In this document: one piece after another, positions 50,722 through 59,054 of the stretch
Layout of the letters: each line of letters begins with the position of its first letter
Numbering within the stretch: the first letter of the stretch is position 1
From: Pseudoluteimonas sp047602125
GTDB lineage: Bacteria; Pseudomonadota; Gammaproteobacteria; Xanthomonadales; Xanthomonadaceae
Length of the DNA: 64,000 nucleotides
Direction: 5' to 3'
Assembly: GCA_047602125.1 (NCBI GenBank)
Contig: JASGIB010000001.1
Coordinates: 1,984,001 to 2,048,000, forward strand
Made by a program: the position numbers and the translations under genes
The notes under the pieces: generated by a model
What the model was told of the DNA's origin: nothing
Database searches by the model: none
The model's input: only the letters and a program-made list of their open reading frames with translations

Positions 50722-51666
50722 TTATCCGACCACCAATCGCGGCATCGCCAGCGCGGCGCCTTCGCGCTCGGTCGAAAGTCCGGCGTACTTCGTGGCGAAG
50801 CGCAGGTGTTCGGCGAACGCGGCGTCCGGGCGCAGCGCGAGCGATGCGGCGAGCGCGCCGTTGAACGCGTCGCCGGCGCCCGTGCTGTCGACCACGCGCG
50901 CCGGTTCGGCCTTGATGCGATAGCACGCGGCATCGTCGCCGCGCAGGTTCGATTCCGGGTGCGAGACGAAGCAGCCGCTGGCGCCGAGGGTGACCACCAC
51001 GCTGGCGTCGTGGCCGAGGTCGCGGCACAGCGCGTGGAACCGGGCCTGGTCGAGGCCGGCGACGGCGTCGGCTTCGATGCGTTCGCCGACATGTCGCCCG
51101 AGCAGCGCGGCGAATTCGGTTTCGTTCGGCGTCAATACGTCGGCCAGCGCCAGCAGCGAGCCCGGGGCCGCAACGTTTGCCGGCGCGGGATTCAGGATCG
51201 TGGCCGCGCCGCGTTCGCGGCCGAAGCGCAGCGCCGCGGCGATCGCCTCCGCCGGCGATTCCAGTTGCGCGAGCACCACCGATGGCACGGGCAATGCGGA
51301 CAAGGTCGATTCGACGAATCCCGGTTCGAGCCGCGCGTTCGCGCCGGGCGCCACGACGATCGCGTTGCGTCCGCCCGCATCGACGTAAATGCCGGCGGTT
51401 CCGGTGGGTGCGTCGCAGGCGACATCGCGCAGGTCGATGCCGTCGGCCGTGCACAACGCACGCGCCAGTTGCGCGCCGCTGTCCTGGCCCAGCGCGCAGA
51501 CGAACGCGGTCGTCGCACCGGCCCGGCGCGCGGCCATCGCCTGGTTGAAGCCCTTGCCGCCCGGACCGCTGGCGTACTCGCCGCTCAGCGTGGCGCCGGC
51601 TTGCGGCAGCGCCGCCACGCGCCAGGCGTGGTCGACGTTGAACGAACCGACGACGGCGACATTCAC
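50722..51666 (-). CDS. rbsK: Ribokinase (PfkB family)
   Basis: A 314-residue PfkB-family sugar kinase that phosphorylates ribose at the 5 position. The substrate motif GPGGKGFNQAMAARRAG is at about residues 38-54, LTPNETEFAALLG at about 183-195 and the ATP/anion-hole motif VDSTGAGDAFNGALA at about 254-268 with the catalytic Asp. The start is GTG 51666, overlapping the upstream stop in GTGA. It is the last gene of a unit with an NTF2-like protein and a NupG-type permease, so ribose from imported nucleosides is its likely substrate. Confidence 0.9.
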   Translation of the reverse strand: MNVAVVGSFNVDHAWRVAALPQAGATLSGEYASGPGGKGFNQAMAARRAGATTAFVCALGQDSGAQLARALCTADGIDLRDVACDAPTGTAGIYVDAGGRNAIVVAPGANARLEPGFVESTLSALPVPSVVLAQLESPAEAIAAALRFGRERGAATILNPAPANVAAPGSLLALADVLTPNETEFAALLGRHVGERIEADAVAGLDQARFHALCRDLGHDASVVVTLGASGCFVSHPESNLRGDDAACYRIKAEPARVVDSTGAGDAFNGALAASLALRPDAAFAEHLRFATKYAGLSTEREGAALAMPRLVVG

Positions 51667-52043
51667 GATGCCGCGTCCTGCACCAGCGTGCCCTGGTGGT
51701 AGATCGCGCGCCACCCGTCGCCGCACTCGCGCCACAGGGTCATGCGCCGGCTGAGCCGTTCGCCTTGCCGCAATGTGTAGGTCAGCAGCCACGTGCGCGC
51801 GCCAAGCGCGCGGCAACCGAAGTCCGAGGTTTCCCATGGGTCGTCGTGTGCTTGCGCATGGCGCGCTTCGAGCGCGTCGAGCACGAAGGCGCGGTCGTAT
51901 TGCCGGCCGGAGGCGCCGGTCTCCCGGAAATCGTCGACGATCATGCGCTCGAAATCCGCGCGCTTCGTGCCGAATTCTGGGCGATGGAACAATGGTTCGC
52001 GGGCACGCAGGGCTTCCAGTGCCCGTGCCGTTTCCGCATCCAT
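51663..52043 (-). CDS. NTF2-like/DUF4440 protein
   Basis: A 126-residue protein with the SnoaL/DUF4440-type NTF2 fold pattern: an N-terminal helix (ALEALRAREPLFHRPEF), VDDFRETGASGRQYDRAFVLDALE, a middle strand around DFGCRALGARTWLLTYTL, and the end WRAIYHQGTLVQ. Such proteins bind small ligands or have cryptic hydrolase activity. ATG 52043 lies just past the permease stop, as in translational coupling; an upstream ATG at 52064 would overlap the permease gene. It overlaps rbsK by four bases, so it belongs to the nucleoside/ribose unit. Confidence 0.75.
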   Translation of the reverse strand: MDAETARALEALRAREPLFHRPEFGTKRADFERMIVDDFRETGASGRQYDRAFVLDALEARHAQAHDDPWETSDFGCRALGARTWLLTYTLRQGERLSRRMTLWRECGDGWRAIYHQGTLVQDAAS

Positions 52044-52047
52044 CCCG

Positions 52048-53325
52048 TCAGGGGTTGTCGACATCGCCCGCGCCGTGCGCCGCGACCATGCGGTCGGGAT
52101 CGTGCCGATGCCTGAACAGCGGCACGAACAGCACGGCCATCGCCAGGGCGTACAGCGCGAACGTGGTCCAGATGCCGTGCCAGTCCTTCGCGCCGCCTTC
52201 GCCGGTGAAGAAACGATCGATCATCCAGCCGCTGATCGAGCTGCCGAGCACCGCGCCGATGCCGTTGGTCATCAGCATGAACAGGCCCTGCGCCGAGGCG
52301 CGGATGCGCGGGTCGCTCTGCTGTTCGACGAACAGCGAGCCGGAAATGTTGAAGAAGTCGAAGGCCATGCCGTAGACGATGCAGCTCAGCACGATCATCC
52401 ACAGCCCGGGGCCCGGGTTGCCGTAGGCGAACAGGCCGAAGCGCAGGAACCAGGCGACCATGCTGATGGTCATCACCGCCTTGATGCCGAAGCGCTTGAG
52501 GAAGAACGGGATGGTGAGGATGAACAGCGTTTCGCTGATCTGCGAAATCGACATGATGATCGCGGGGTACCTCACCGCCAGCGAACCGGCATAGGCCGGG
52601 TCGTTCTCGAATTCGCCGAGGAAGGTGCCGCCGTAGGCGTTGGTCAATTGCAGCGCCGCGCCGAGCAGCATCGCGAACACGAAGAACACCGCCATGTTCC
52701 GGTCCTTGAACAGGCGGAACGAAGTCAGGCCGAGGATCTCGAGCAGCGAACGGTTCTCGGCCTCGCGCATGCGCGGCGGCGCGGCCGGCAGGGTGAATGC
52801 GTACAGGCCCAGCGCGAAGGCGGCGCCCGCGGCGACGTAGAACTGGCCCGCGGATTTCTCCAGCCCGAGCAGGCTCGTCGTCCACAGCGCGGCGATGAAG
52901 CCGACCGTGCCCCAGACGCGGATCGGCGGGTAATCGCGGATCACGTCCATGCCCTGCTGCTTCAACGCGTTGTAGGCCACCGCGATCGCCAGCGAGATCG
53001 TCGGCATGTAGCACAGCATCGTCGCCAGGATCAGCCAGAAGAACTGGTTGGGATCCGCCGCCTGCGGCAGCAGGCACAGGAACACGCCGCCGAGGATGTG
53101 CAGCGCGCCGTAGAGTTTTTCCGCGTTGATCCAGCGGTCGGCGACGATGCCCATCAGCGAGGGCATGAACAGCGCCGAGATGCCCATCGTGGAGAAGATC
53201 GCGCCGAAACTGGTTCCCGACCAGCCGCGGTTCTCGAACCAGTAGCGGCCGATGGTGATCAGCCACGCCCCCCAGACGAAGAACTGGAGGAAATTCATCA
53301 CCGTCAGGCGAAATTTCAGGTTCAC
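52048..53325 (-). CDS. NupG-type nucleoside:H+ symporter (MFS)
   Basis: A 425-residue inner membrane permease of the NupG/XapB family. The start region NLKFRLTVMNFLQFFVWGAWLITIG is close to E. coli NupG, as are FMPSLMGIVADRW and the segment GMDVIRDYPPIRVWGTVGFI. Twelve helices are expected. GTG 53325 is preferred because NupG homology begins there and GGGGAGCGG lies upstream. With ribokinase and the NTF2-like protein behind it, the unit looks like nucleoside uptake and use. A nucleoside hydrolase or phosphorylase is not in the window. Confidence 0.87.
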   Translation of the reverse strand: MNLKFRLTVMNFLQFFVWGAWLITIGRYWFENRGWSGTSFGAIFSTMGISALFMPSLMGIVADRWINAEKLYGALHILGGVFLCLLPQAADPNQFFWLILATMLCYMPTISLAIAVAYNALKQQGMDVIRDYPPIRVWGTVGFIAALWTTSLLGLEKSAGQFYVAAGAAFALGLYAFTLPAAPPRMREAENRSLLEILGLTSFRLFKDRNMAVFFVFAMLLGAALQLTNAYGGTFLGEFENDPAYAGSLAVRYPAIIMSISQISETLFILTIPFFLKRFGIKAVMTISMVAWFLRFGLFAYGNPGPGLWMIVLSCIVYGMAFDFFNISGSLFVEQQSDPRIRASAQGLFMLMTNGIGAVLGSSISGWMIDRFFTGEGGAKDWHGIWTTFALYALAMAVLFVPLFRHRHDPDRMVAAHGAGDVDNP

Positions 53326-53407
53326 GTACCGCTCCCCGTCGCGCGGTGGCGCAGGCGCGCCGGTGGTCGCAGGGTAGGGCACCGGTGGCAGTGCCGGCAA
53401 TAACGGT

Positions 53408-54574
53408 TCAGACGTTGCGCGCGATCACCCGGTTGCGGCCATCGCGCTTGCCCACCTGCAGGCGGCGGTCGGCGCTGCGCAACAACAGCGACAGGTTGTT
53501 GCCGTCCTGCGGCCAGGTGGCGAGCCCGGCGCTGAACGTCAGGCGCGGGCCGGGCGTGCCGCGTTCGCCGAGGAACACCTGTTCGGCGAGAACGCGCCGC
53601 AGGCGGTCGGTGCGTTCCCATGCGCTGCCGATCGGGCAATGCAGCAATGCCACGAATTCCTGCCCGCCGATGCGCACCAGGCGTTCGCCCGGGCCGAGCG
53701 CCTCCGACATCAAGGCCGCGACCTGGCGCAGCGTGCGGTTGCCGGCGAGGTGACCGATGTCGTCGTTGACGCGCTTGAAGTGGTCGAGGTCGATCAGCGC
53801 CAGGGTCAGCGAACCGCCGCCGTCGCGCACCTTGTCGAAGATGCGCGGCATGCGTTGCAGCAGCCAGCTGCGGTTGGGCAGGCCGGTGAGGCCGTCGTTG
53901 CCGGACAGTTCGACCAGCCGCTGCATGCGGTAGACGATGACGCTGGTGAGCATGGTCGTCATCGTCAGCAGCACCAGTCGCTCGACCTGCCCGCCGATCG
54001 AGACCGTGCCGTAGTCGGGCGAGGACAGCGGCTGCGGGTGCGTGGCGAGGATGATCGATGCCAGCACCGCGTATTCGACGATGGCTAGCGCGCCGGCGTA
54101 CAGCGTGAGGCGGCCGTCGTTGCGCAGCGCGGTCATCGCGATCGAGATCAGGTAGAAGCACCAGACGATGAGGCTGTTCACCCCCGAGGCCGGATCGCCC
54201 AGCGCGAGCAGCGCGAGCACGCCGGTGGTGGTGGTCACGTCGTAGGTGGTGGTCGCGTACGGCAGCCAGGGGTAGGTGCGCGCGCGGTTGGCCAGCGCCA
54301 GCCACGCTTGCGCGAAGATGTTGATGAACACCACCGCGCCGAGCCCGACGATGGTTTCGTTGGTGCTGGCGCCGCTGGCCGCGTTGGCCAGCGGCAGCAA
54401 CAGCGCCGTGATCGACAGCAGCGCGCGCAGCCGCGCCACCAGCAGTTCGCCGCCGGCGCCCAGTTCCAGCATCAGTTCGTCCGGGCGCGCGAGCAGCGCC
54501 CCGACCAGGTCCCTCAGCCAGCGAAACGTGCCGCGCAGCCCCATCGCCCGCCCCGTGTCGTCCGCAGCCAGCAT
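53408..54574 (-). CDS. Membrane GGDEF protein with degenerate GGQEF signature
   Basis: A 388-residue protein. Five to six membrane helices (about residues 47-215) lead into a C-terminal GGDEF domain (about 222-385). The domain keeps LTGLPNRSWL, LIDLDHFKRVNDD and the metal-binding Asp, but the signature reads GGQEF (about residues 303-307): the third acidic residue, needed for catalysis in known cyclases, is Gln. The inhibitory RxxD site is also absent. It may be inactive and act as a nucleotide sensor or partner, or be weakly active. An ATG at 54544 is an alternative start. It sits between the permease and the Mn exporter gene. Confidence 0.82.
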   Translation of the reverse strand: MLAADDTGRAMGLRGTFRWLRDLVGALLARPDELMLELGAGGELLVARLRALLSITALLLPLANAASGASTNETIVGLGAVVFINIFAQAWLALANRARTYPWLPYATTTYDVTTTTGVLALLALGDPASGVNSLIVWCFYLISIAMTALRNDGRLTLYAGALAIVEYAVLASIILATHPQPLSSPDYGTVSIGGQVERLVLLTMTTMLTSVIVYRMQRLVELSGNDGLTGLPNRSWLLQRMPRIFDKVRDGGGSLTLALIDLDHFKRVNDDIGHLAGNRTLRQVAALMSEALGPGERLVRIGGQEFVALLHCPIGSAWERTDRLRRVLAEQVFLGERGTPGPRLTFSAGLATWPQDGNNLSLLLRSADRRLQVGKRDGRNRVIARNV

Positions 54575-54599
54575 AGCCGGCCGCGCGGGCGAGGACGAC

Positions 54600-55163
54600 T
54601 CAGCCGATGCCGCGCAGCGCCACCCACAGGCCGAACGCGAGGAACACCAGCGCCGCGACGATCCGCGCCGCGCGTAGCGGCAGGCGTTGCGCGAAGCGGC
54701 TGCCGAACGCGACCACCGGCACGTTCGCCAGCAGCATGCCGACGGTGGTTCCGGCCACCACCTGCCAGAGCGCGTCGAAGCGCGTGGCCAGCAATACGGT
54801 GGCGACCTGGGTCTTGTCGCCGATCTCGGCGAGGAAGAACGCGATCACCGTCGCGGCGAAGACGTTGCCGCCGGGCAGGGGCGCGTCCTCCTCGAGTTTG
54901 TCCGGCTTGAGCGTCCACAGCGCGATGGCGATGAAACTCGCCGCGACCACCCAGCGCAGGACGTTCGGTGTCAGCCATTGCGCGACCAGCACGCCGAGCC
55001 AGCCGGCGAGCGCGTGGTTGAGCAGGGTCGCGACGAGGATGCCGGCGACGATCGGCCACGGCCGGCGGAAGCGCGCGGCGAGCAGCAACGCCAGCAATTG
55101 CGTCTTGTCGCCGATTTCGGCGAGCGCGACGGTTCCCGCGGAAACGAACAGGGGCTGCAGCAT
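54600..55163 (-). CDS. UPF0016/GDT1 (MneA-like) manganese exporter
   Basis: A 187-residue inner membrane protein with six helices in two homologous halves. Each half carries the family's cation motif, AEIGDKTQLL (about residues 15-24) and AEIGDKTQVA (about 111-120). UPF0016 members export Mn2+ (MneA in Vibrio) or exchange Ca2+/Mn2+ for protons. The leader contains a yybP-ykoY Mn2+ riboswitch, which strongly supports a manganese efflux role. ATG 55163 begins the conserved domain. Confidence 0.93.
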   Translation of the reverse strand: MLQPLFVSAGTVALAEIGDKTQLLALLLAARFRRPWPIVAGILVATLLNHALAGWLGVLVAQWLTPNVLRWVVAASFIAIALWTLKPDKLEEDAPLPGGNVFAATVIAFFLAEIGDKTQVATVLLATRFDALWQVVAGTTVGMLLANVPVVAFGSRFAQRLPLRAARIVAALVFLAFGLWVALRGIG

Positions 55164-55230
55164 CTCGAACTCCGGGGCCGGGCGTTGCAGGCGCGAAGAC
55201 AACCGTGTCGCGCCCGGCCCGGGTGCACGC

Positions 55231-55350
55231 GGCTGCCTTCGGTCTTGCCCCGTCGCGATGCGATGTCGCGCGCCATGGCCGGCCGGCCAAGTGTGTTGAC
55301 GCGCGGGCCGCCGGCGCGAAGCCGGCGGCGGGCTACTCCCCGGAGGAAGG
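55231..55350 (-). ncRNA. yybP-ykoY manganese riboswitch
   Basis: Read on the minus strand from 55350, CCTTCC starts the closing stem, then GGGGAGTAGC, a GC-rich hairpin, GCGTCAACACACTTGGCC, a second arm, and GGGCAAGACCGAAGG, whose GAAGG closes on CCTTC. These are the conserved blocks of the yybP-ykoY family, including the GCAAGACC segment. A TAGAAT -10 (55357-55362) puts the transcript start near the riboswitch 5' end. The exporter start codon is 67 bp downstream. Confidence 0.92.
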
Positions 55351-55356
55351 ACGCGC

Positions 55357-55362
55357 ATTCTA
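55357..55362 (-). promoter_or_regulatory. Putative -10 element for the Mn riboswitch transcript
   Basis: TAGAAT on the minus strand, seven bases before the riboswitch 5' stem. TTGTAG at 55382-55387 (minus) could be a poor -35 box at 19-bp spacing. Confidence 0.45.
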
Positions 55363-55382
55363 GCGCCCCCGGGCGTGGTGCC

Positions 55383-55388
55383 TACAAT
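55383..55388 (+). promoter_or_regulatory. Putative -10 element of the aldo/keto reductase gene
   Basis: TACAAT on the plus strand, 26 bp before ATG 55415. If real, the transcript has a very short leader. It overlaps the divergent promoter of the Mn riboswitch. Confidence 0.35.
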
Positions 55389-55414
55389 GCAGGTTCCCCC
55401 GGATGGAGCCCGCC

Positions 55415-56386
55415 ATGCAATACCGTCGCCTCGGTTCCTCCGGCCTGCAGTTGTCGGAACTGTCGTTCGGCGCCTGGGTCACGTTCGGCGGCCAGGTCGG
55501 CCGTGGCCCGGCACGCGAGCTGATCGCCGCGGCCTGGGACGCCGGCATCAATTTCTTCGACAACGCCGAGACCTACGCCAATGGCGAGGCCGAGCGGGTG
55601 ATGGGCGACGTGATCGCCGACCTGCGCCTGCCGCGCGACGGCTTCTGCGTTTCCAGCAAGGTGTTCTTCGGCGCGGTCGACAAACCGCGCCCCACCCAGC
55701 GCGGACTGTCGCGCAAGCACGTGCACGACGCCTGCCACGCCGCGCTCAAGCGCCTGCGTGTCGATTACCTCGACCTGTATTTCTGCCACCGCCCGGACCC
55801 GGACACGCCCATCGCCGAAACCGTGTTCGCGATGGATGCGCTCATCCGCCAGGGCAAGGTGCTGTACTGGGGCACGTCGGAGTGGCCGGCCGATGCCATC
55901 CTCGACGCGCATGCCATCGCGCGCGCGCACGGCCTGCAACCGCCGGCGATGGAGCAGCCGCAATACAACCTGCTGCACCGGGAACGCGTCGAACGCGAAT
56001 ACGCGCCGCTCTACCGCCAGCACGGAATGGGCACCACCACGTGGTCGCCGCTCGCGTCCGGCCTGCTCACCGGGAAGTACGCGGCGGGCATTCCGGCGGA
56101 TTCGCGGCTTGCGCAGGAGAGCTACACCTGGCTGCAGCGCAACCTGCAGGGCGACGACGGCGAGCGCCGGGTCGAACGCGCGCGCCGCTTCGCCGCGATC
56201 GCGCGCGAACTCGGCGTGGATCCTGCGCCGCTGGCGATCGCCTGGTGCCTGCGCAACCCGGACGTGTCCACGGTCATCCTCGGGGCCAGCCGGGTCGAGC
56301 AGTTGCAGCAGAACCTGATCGCGCCGCAACTGGTGGAACGCTTCGATGCGGATACCTGGCGCCAGATCGAGGCGGCGACGGCCTGA
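55415..56386 (+). CDS. Aldo/keto reductase, voltage-gated K+ channel beta-subunit-like
   Basis: A 323-residue NADPH-dependent TIM-barrel oxidoreductase of the KvBeta/YghZ-like group. The catalytic tetrad is in FDNAETYANGEAE (Asp, Tyr), VSSKVFFG (Lys) and LYFCHRPDPDTPI (His). The cofactor segment IAWCLRNPDVSTVILGASRVEQLQ is at about residues 277-300. ATG 55415 has GGAG upstream; an ATG at 55403 is less likely. The natural substrate is unknown, often methylglyoxal or other aldehydes in relatives. It diverges from the Mn-exporter leader. Confidence 0.92.
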   Translation: MQYRRLGSSGLQLSELSFGAWVTFGGQVGRGPARELIAAAWDAGINFFDNAETYANGEAERVMGDVIADLRLPRDGFCVSSKVFFGAVDKPRPTQRGLSRKHVHDACHAALKRLRVDYLDLYFCHRPDPDTPIAETVFAMDALIRQGKVLYWGTSEWPADAILDAHAIARAHGLQPPAMEQPQYNLLHRERVEREYAPLYRQHGMGTTTWSPLASGLLTGKYAAGIPADSRLAQESYTWLQRNLQGDDGERRVERARRFAAIARELGVDPAPLAIAWCLRNPDVSTVILGASRVEQLQQNLIAPQLVERFDADTWRQIEAATA

Positions 56387-56424
56387 GCGCACAGGCCTTG
56401 GCGGGACGGGGCGCGCATTGACAA

Positions 56425-56443
56425 GGTAATGAGAATCATTATC
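56425..56443. promoter_or_regulatory. Fur box upstream of hemP
   Basis: GGTAATGAGAATCATTATC matches the Fur consensus GATAATGATAATCATTATC at 17 of 19 positions. It lies 31-49 bp upstream of the hemP start and probably overlaps the promoter, so the heme locus should be repressed when iron is plentiful. Confidence 0.9.
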
Positions 56444-56473
56444 ATCAATCACGTCCATTGGAGGTCGTGATCG

Positions 56474-56668
56474 ATGCATGCCGTCCTGACCCAAACGCTG
56501 CCCCTGTCCGCCGCTTCCGTGCAGGCGCCCGCGCGGCGCGCGCCCGAAGCCCTCGAGATCGACAGCGCGCGCCTGCTCGGCGGGCAGCGCGAAATCGTGA
56601 TCCGCCACGGCGGCGAGTGCTACCGCCTGCGGCATACCCGCAACGACAAGCTGATCCTCACCAAGTAA
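56474..56668 (+). CDS. hemP: Hemin uptake protein HemP
   Basis: A 64-residue small protein. The conserved C-terminal half reads LLGGQREIVIRHGGECYRLR followed by HTRNDKLILTK, which is the HemP family pattern. The N-terminal half is variable. HemP proteins occur first in Fur-regulated heme uptake operons and in some bacteria act as positive factors for expression of the heme receptor. It lies between the Fur box and the receptor gene, with a 111-bp spacer to the latter. Confidence 0.93.
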   Translation: MHAVLTQTLPLSAASVQAPARRAPEALEIDSARLLGGQREIVIRHGGECYRLRHTRNDKLILTK

Positions 56669-56779
56669 CTGCGCCGTTCCCGCCGCGCGGGAACGGTTCC
56701 ACGTCTCTCTCCAGGCACGCCAGCCCCGGACCCGCGCCGGACGCAAGCCCGCCGACCTTATTCCCCGTCGAGCCCTTGC

Positions 56780-59044
56780 ATGCGTCCGAATCCCCTGTTC
56801 CTCGCCCTCTCCCTGGCCGTCGCCGGCCCCGTCGTTGCCGCCGATGCGCCGCCGGGCGCCGCCGCCGATGCGTCCTCCGAACTCGACCGCGTCGTCGTCA
56901 CCGCCACCCGCACCGCGCGCGCGATCAGCGACGTGCCCAACAGCGTCGACGTGATCGATCGCGAGCGCATGGACGAGATCCTCGCGCGCAACCTGCAGGA
57001 CCTGTTCCGCTACGAACCGGGCGTGACCGTCGGCAGCGCCTTCGGCCGCTTCGGCGTCGAGGACATCCGCATCCGCGGCCTCGGCGGCAACCGCGTGCGC
57101 ATCCAGACCGATGGCATCGCGGTGCCGGACGCCTTCATCATCGGCAGCTATTCCGACGCGAACCGCAATTTCGTCGACATGGACACGCTCAAGCGCGTGG
57201 AAGTGGTGCGCGGGCCGACCAGTTCGCTGTACGGCTCCGATGCGCTCGGCGGCACGGTGTCGTTCGTCACCAAGGATCCCGCGGATTACCTCGCGCCGGG
57301 CAAGGACGCCTACTTCGGTTTCCGCCTCGGGTTCGAAAGCGACTGGGACGGCTTGAACGCGGGCGCGACCGCGGCCTTCGGCGGCGAACGCTGGTCGGGC
57401 ATGGCGGTGGTGAACCATCGCCAGGGACGCGAAACCGAAAACATGGGAACCAACGACGACAGGACGACGACGATCGTCGATGGCGTACCGGTCAATCTGC
57501 GCACCAAGTCCAACCCGCAGGATCGCGACGGCCGCAGCCTGCTGGCGAAACTGGTGTACGCGCCGAGCGAGAACCAGCGCTTCAAGCTGACACTCGACGC
57601 GAACGAGGACAGCGCCGGCACCGACGTACTAAGCTCGCTCGGTTATTCGTCGCTGACCCGCGCGACCACCACCGCGCTCACCGGCGACGACCACCAGACC
57701 CGCGCGCGGCTGGCGTTCTCGCACGAGATGGACGCGCTCGATGCCGGCTTCGCCGACAGCCTCGACTGGCAGCTCTACCGGCAGGACAGCGAAACCACGC
57801 AGGACACGCTCGAGGAGCGCACCACCGCGTCGGGCACGCCCGAGCGGCGGGCGCGCGAATTCGACTTCGACCAGCGCACCTACGGGTTGCAGGCGAACTT
57901 CCACAAGGGCTTCGCCACCGGCAGCGTGCGCCACGACCTGGGTTACGGCATCGACGTGTCGCGCACCGAAACGAAACAGAAGCGCGACGGGCGCGTGACC
58001 AACCTGCTCACCGGCAGCGTCAGCAATTCGATGCCGCCGGACGTGTTCCCGGTGCGCGATTTCCCGATCAGCCGCACCACCAACGCGGCGCTGTATGTGC
58101 AGGACGAAATCGCCTTCGCCAACGACCGCTTCCGGCTGGTGCCGGCGGTGCGCGTGGATCATTACGAACTCGATCCCGAGGTCGACGCGATCTTCGCCGA
58201 AGACAATCCCGGCGTTGCGGTGACCGGGCTCACCAAGACCAGCGTCTCGCCCAAGCTCGGCGCGGTCTGGCACGTCGGCGGCGACTGGTCGCTGTTCGGC
58301 GGTTATGCGCGCGGTTTCCGCTCGCCGCCCTACAGCGACGTCAACATCGGCTTCACCAACCTGATGTTCGGCTACACCGCGATCGCCAACCCGGATTTGA
58401 AGCCGGAAACCAGCGACGGCGTGGAACTGGGCCTGCGCTACGCCGGCAAGGCGGTGTACGCCAGCCTGTCCGGCTACGACAACCGCTACCACGACTTCAT
58501 CGAATCCTTCGCCTTCGCCGGCTTCAACGAGGCGGGCCTGATGGTGTTCCAGTCGCAGAACGTGGCCGATGCGCGCATCCGCGGCGTCGAGTTCAAGGGC
58601 GGCATCGATTTCGGCGCGCTGTCCGAACGCATGGCCGGCTGGTCGCTGCGCGCGGCCGCGGCGTACGCGCGCGGCGACAACCGCACCGACGACGTGCCGC
58701 TGGAATCGGTGGATCCGCTGACCGCGACGATCGGCCTCGGCTTCGACCGCGACACCTGGGGCGCGGAACTCGCCGGTCGTTTCGCCGGGCGCAAGGACCG
58801 CCTGCCGCCGCCGCCGACAGGCAGCCCGGATTACTACGAAAGCCCCGGCTACGGCGTGTTCGACCTGCTCGCGCACTGGAACTTCGCGCCTGGCGCGAAA
58901 CTCGACGCCGGCATCTTCAACCTCGGCGACCGCAAGTATTTCAACGCCGGCGGCATCAGCCTGGTCGCGGACAACAGCGCCGTGCTCGACCGCTACACCG
59001 CGCCGGGCCGCAACCTCGCGCTGAGCCTCGCCTTCGAGTGGTGA
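56780..59044 (+). CDS. TonB-dependent heme/hemoglobin-type receptor
   Basis: A 754-residue outer membrane receptor. The signal peptide is residues 1-20. The plug has a TonB-box-like LDRVVVTATRTARAISDVPNSV (in parts) and VEVVRGPTSSLYGSDALGGTVSF. The barrel ends LALSLAFEW. The extracellular-loop motifs of heme receptors are recognisable as FRSPPYSD (for FRAP) and NPDLKPETS (for NPNL), but the His usually found between them is not seen, so heme may be bound by other residues or presented differently. It follows hemP and is followed by genes coupled by overlap, forming a heme operon. Confidence 0.9.
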   Translation: MRPNPLFLALSLAVAGPVVAADAPPGAAADASSELDRVVVTATRTARAISDVPNSVDVIDRERMDEILARNLQDLFRYEPGVTVGSAFGRFGVEDIRIRGLGGNRVRIQTDGIAVPDAFIIGSYSDANRNFVDMDTLKRVEVVRGPTSSLYGSDALGGTVSFVTKDPADYLAPGKDAYFGFRLGFESDWDGLNAGATAAFGGERWSGMAVVNHRQGRETENMGTNDDRTTTIVDGVPVNLRTKSNPQDRDGRSLLAKLVYAPSENQRFKLTLDANEDSAGTDVLSSLGYSSLTRATTTALTGDDHQTRARLAFSHEMDALDAGFADSLDWQLYRQDSETTQDTLEERTTASGTPERRAREFDFDQRTYGLQANFHKGFATGSVRHDLGYGIDVSRTETKQKRDGRVTNLLTGSVSNSMPPDVFPVRDFPISRTTNAALYVQDEIAFANDRFRLVPAVRVDHYELDPEVDAIFAEDNPGVAVTGLTKTSVSPKLGAVWHVGGDWSLFGGYARGFRSPPYSDVNIGFTNLMFGYTAIANPDLKPETSDGVELGLRYAGKAVYASLSGYDNRYHDFIESFAFAGFNEAGLMVFQSQNVADARIRGVEFKGGIDFGALSERMAGWSLRAAAAYARGDNRTDDVPLESVDPLTATIGLGFDRDTWGAELAGRFAGRKDRLPPPPTGSPDYYESPGYGVFDLLAHWNFAPGAKLDAGIFNLGDRKYFNAGGISLVADNSAVLDRYTAPGRNLALSLAFEW

Positions 59045-59054
59045 CGGTGGACTG

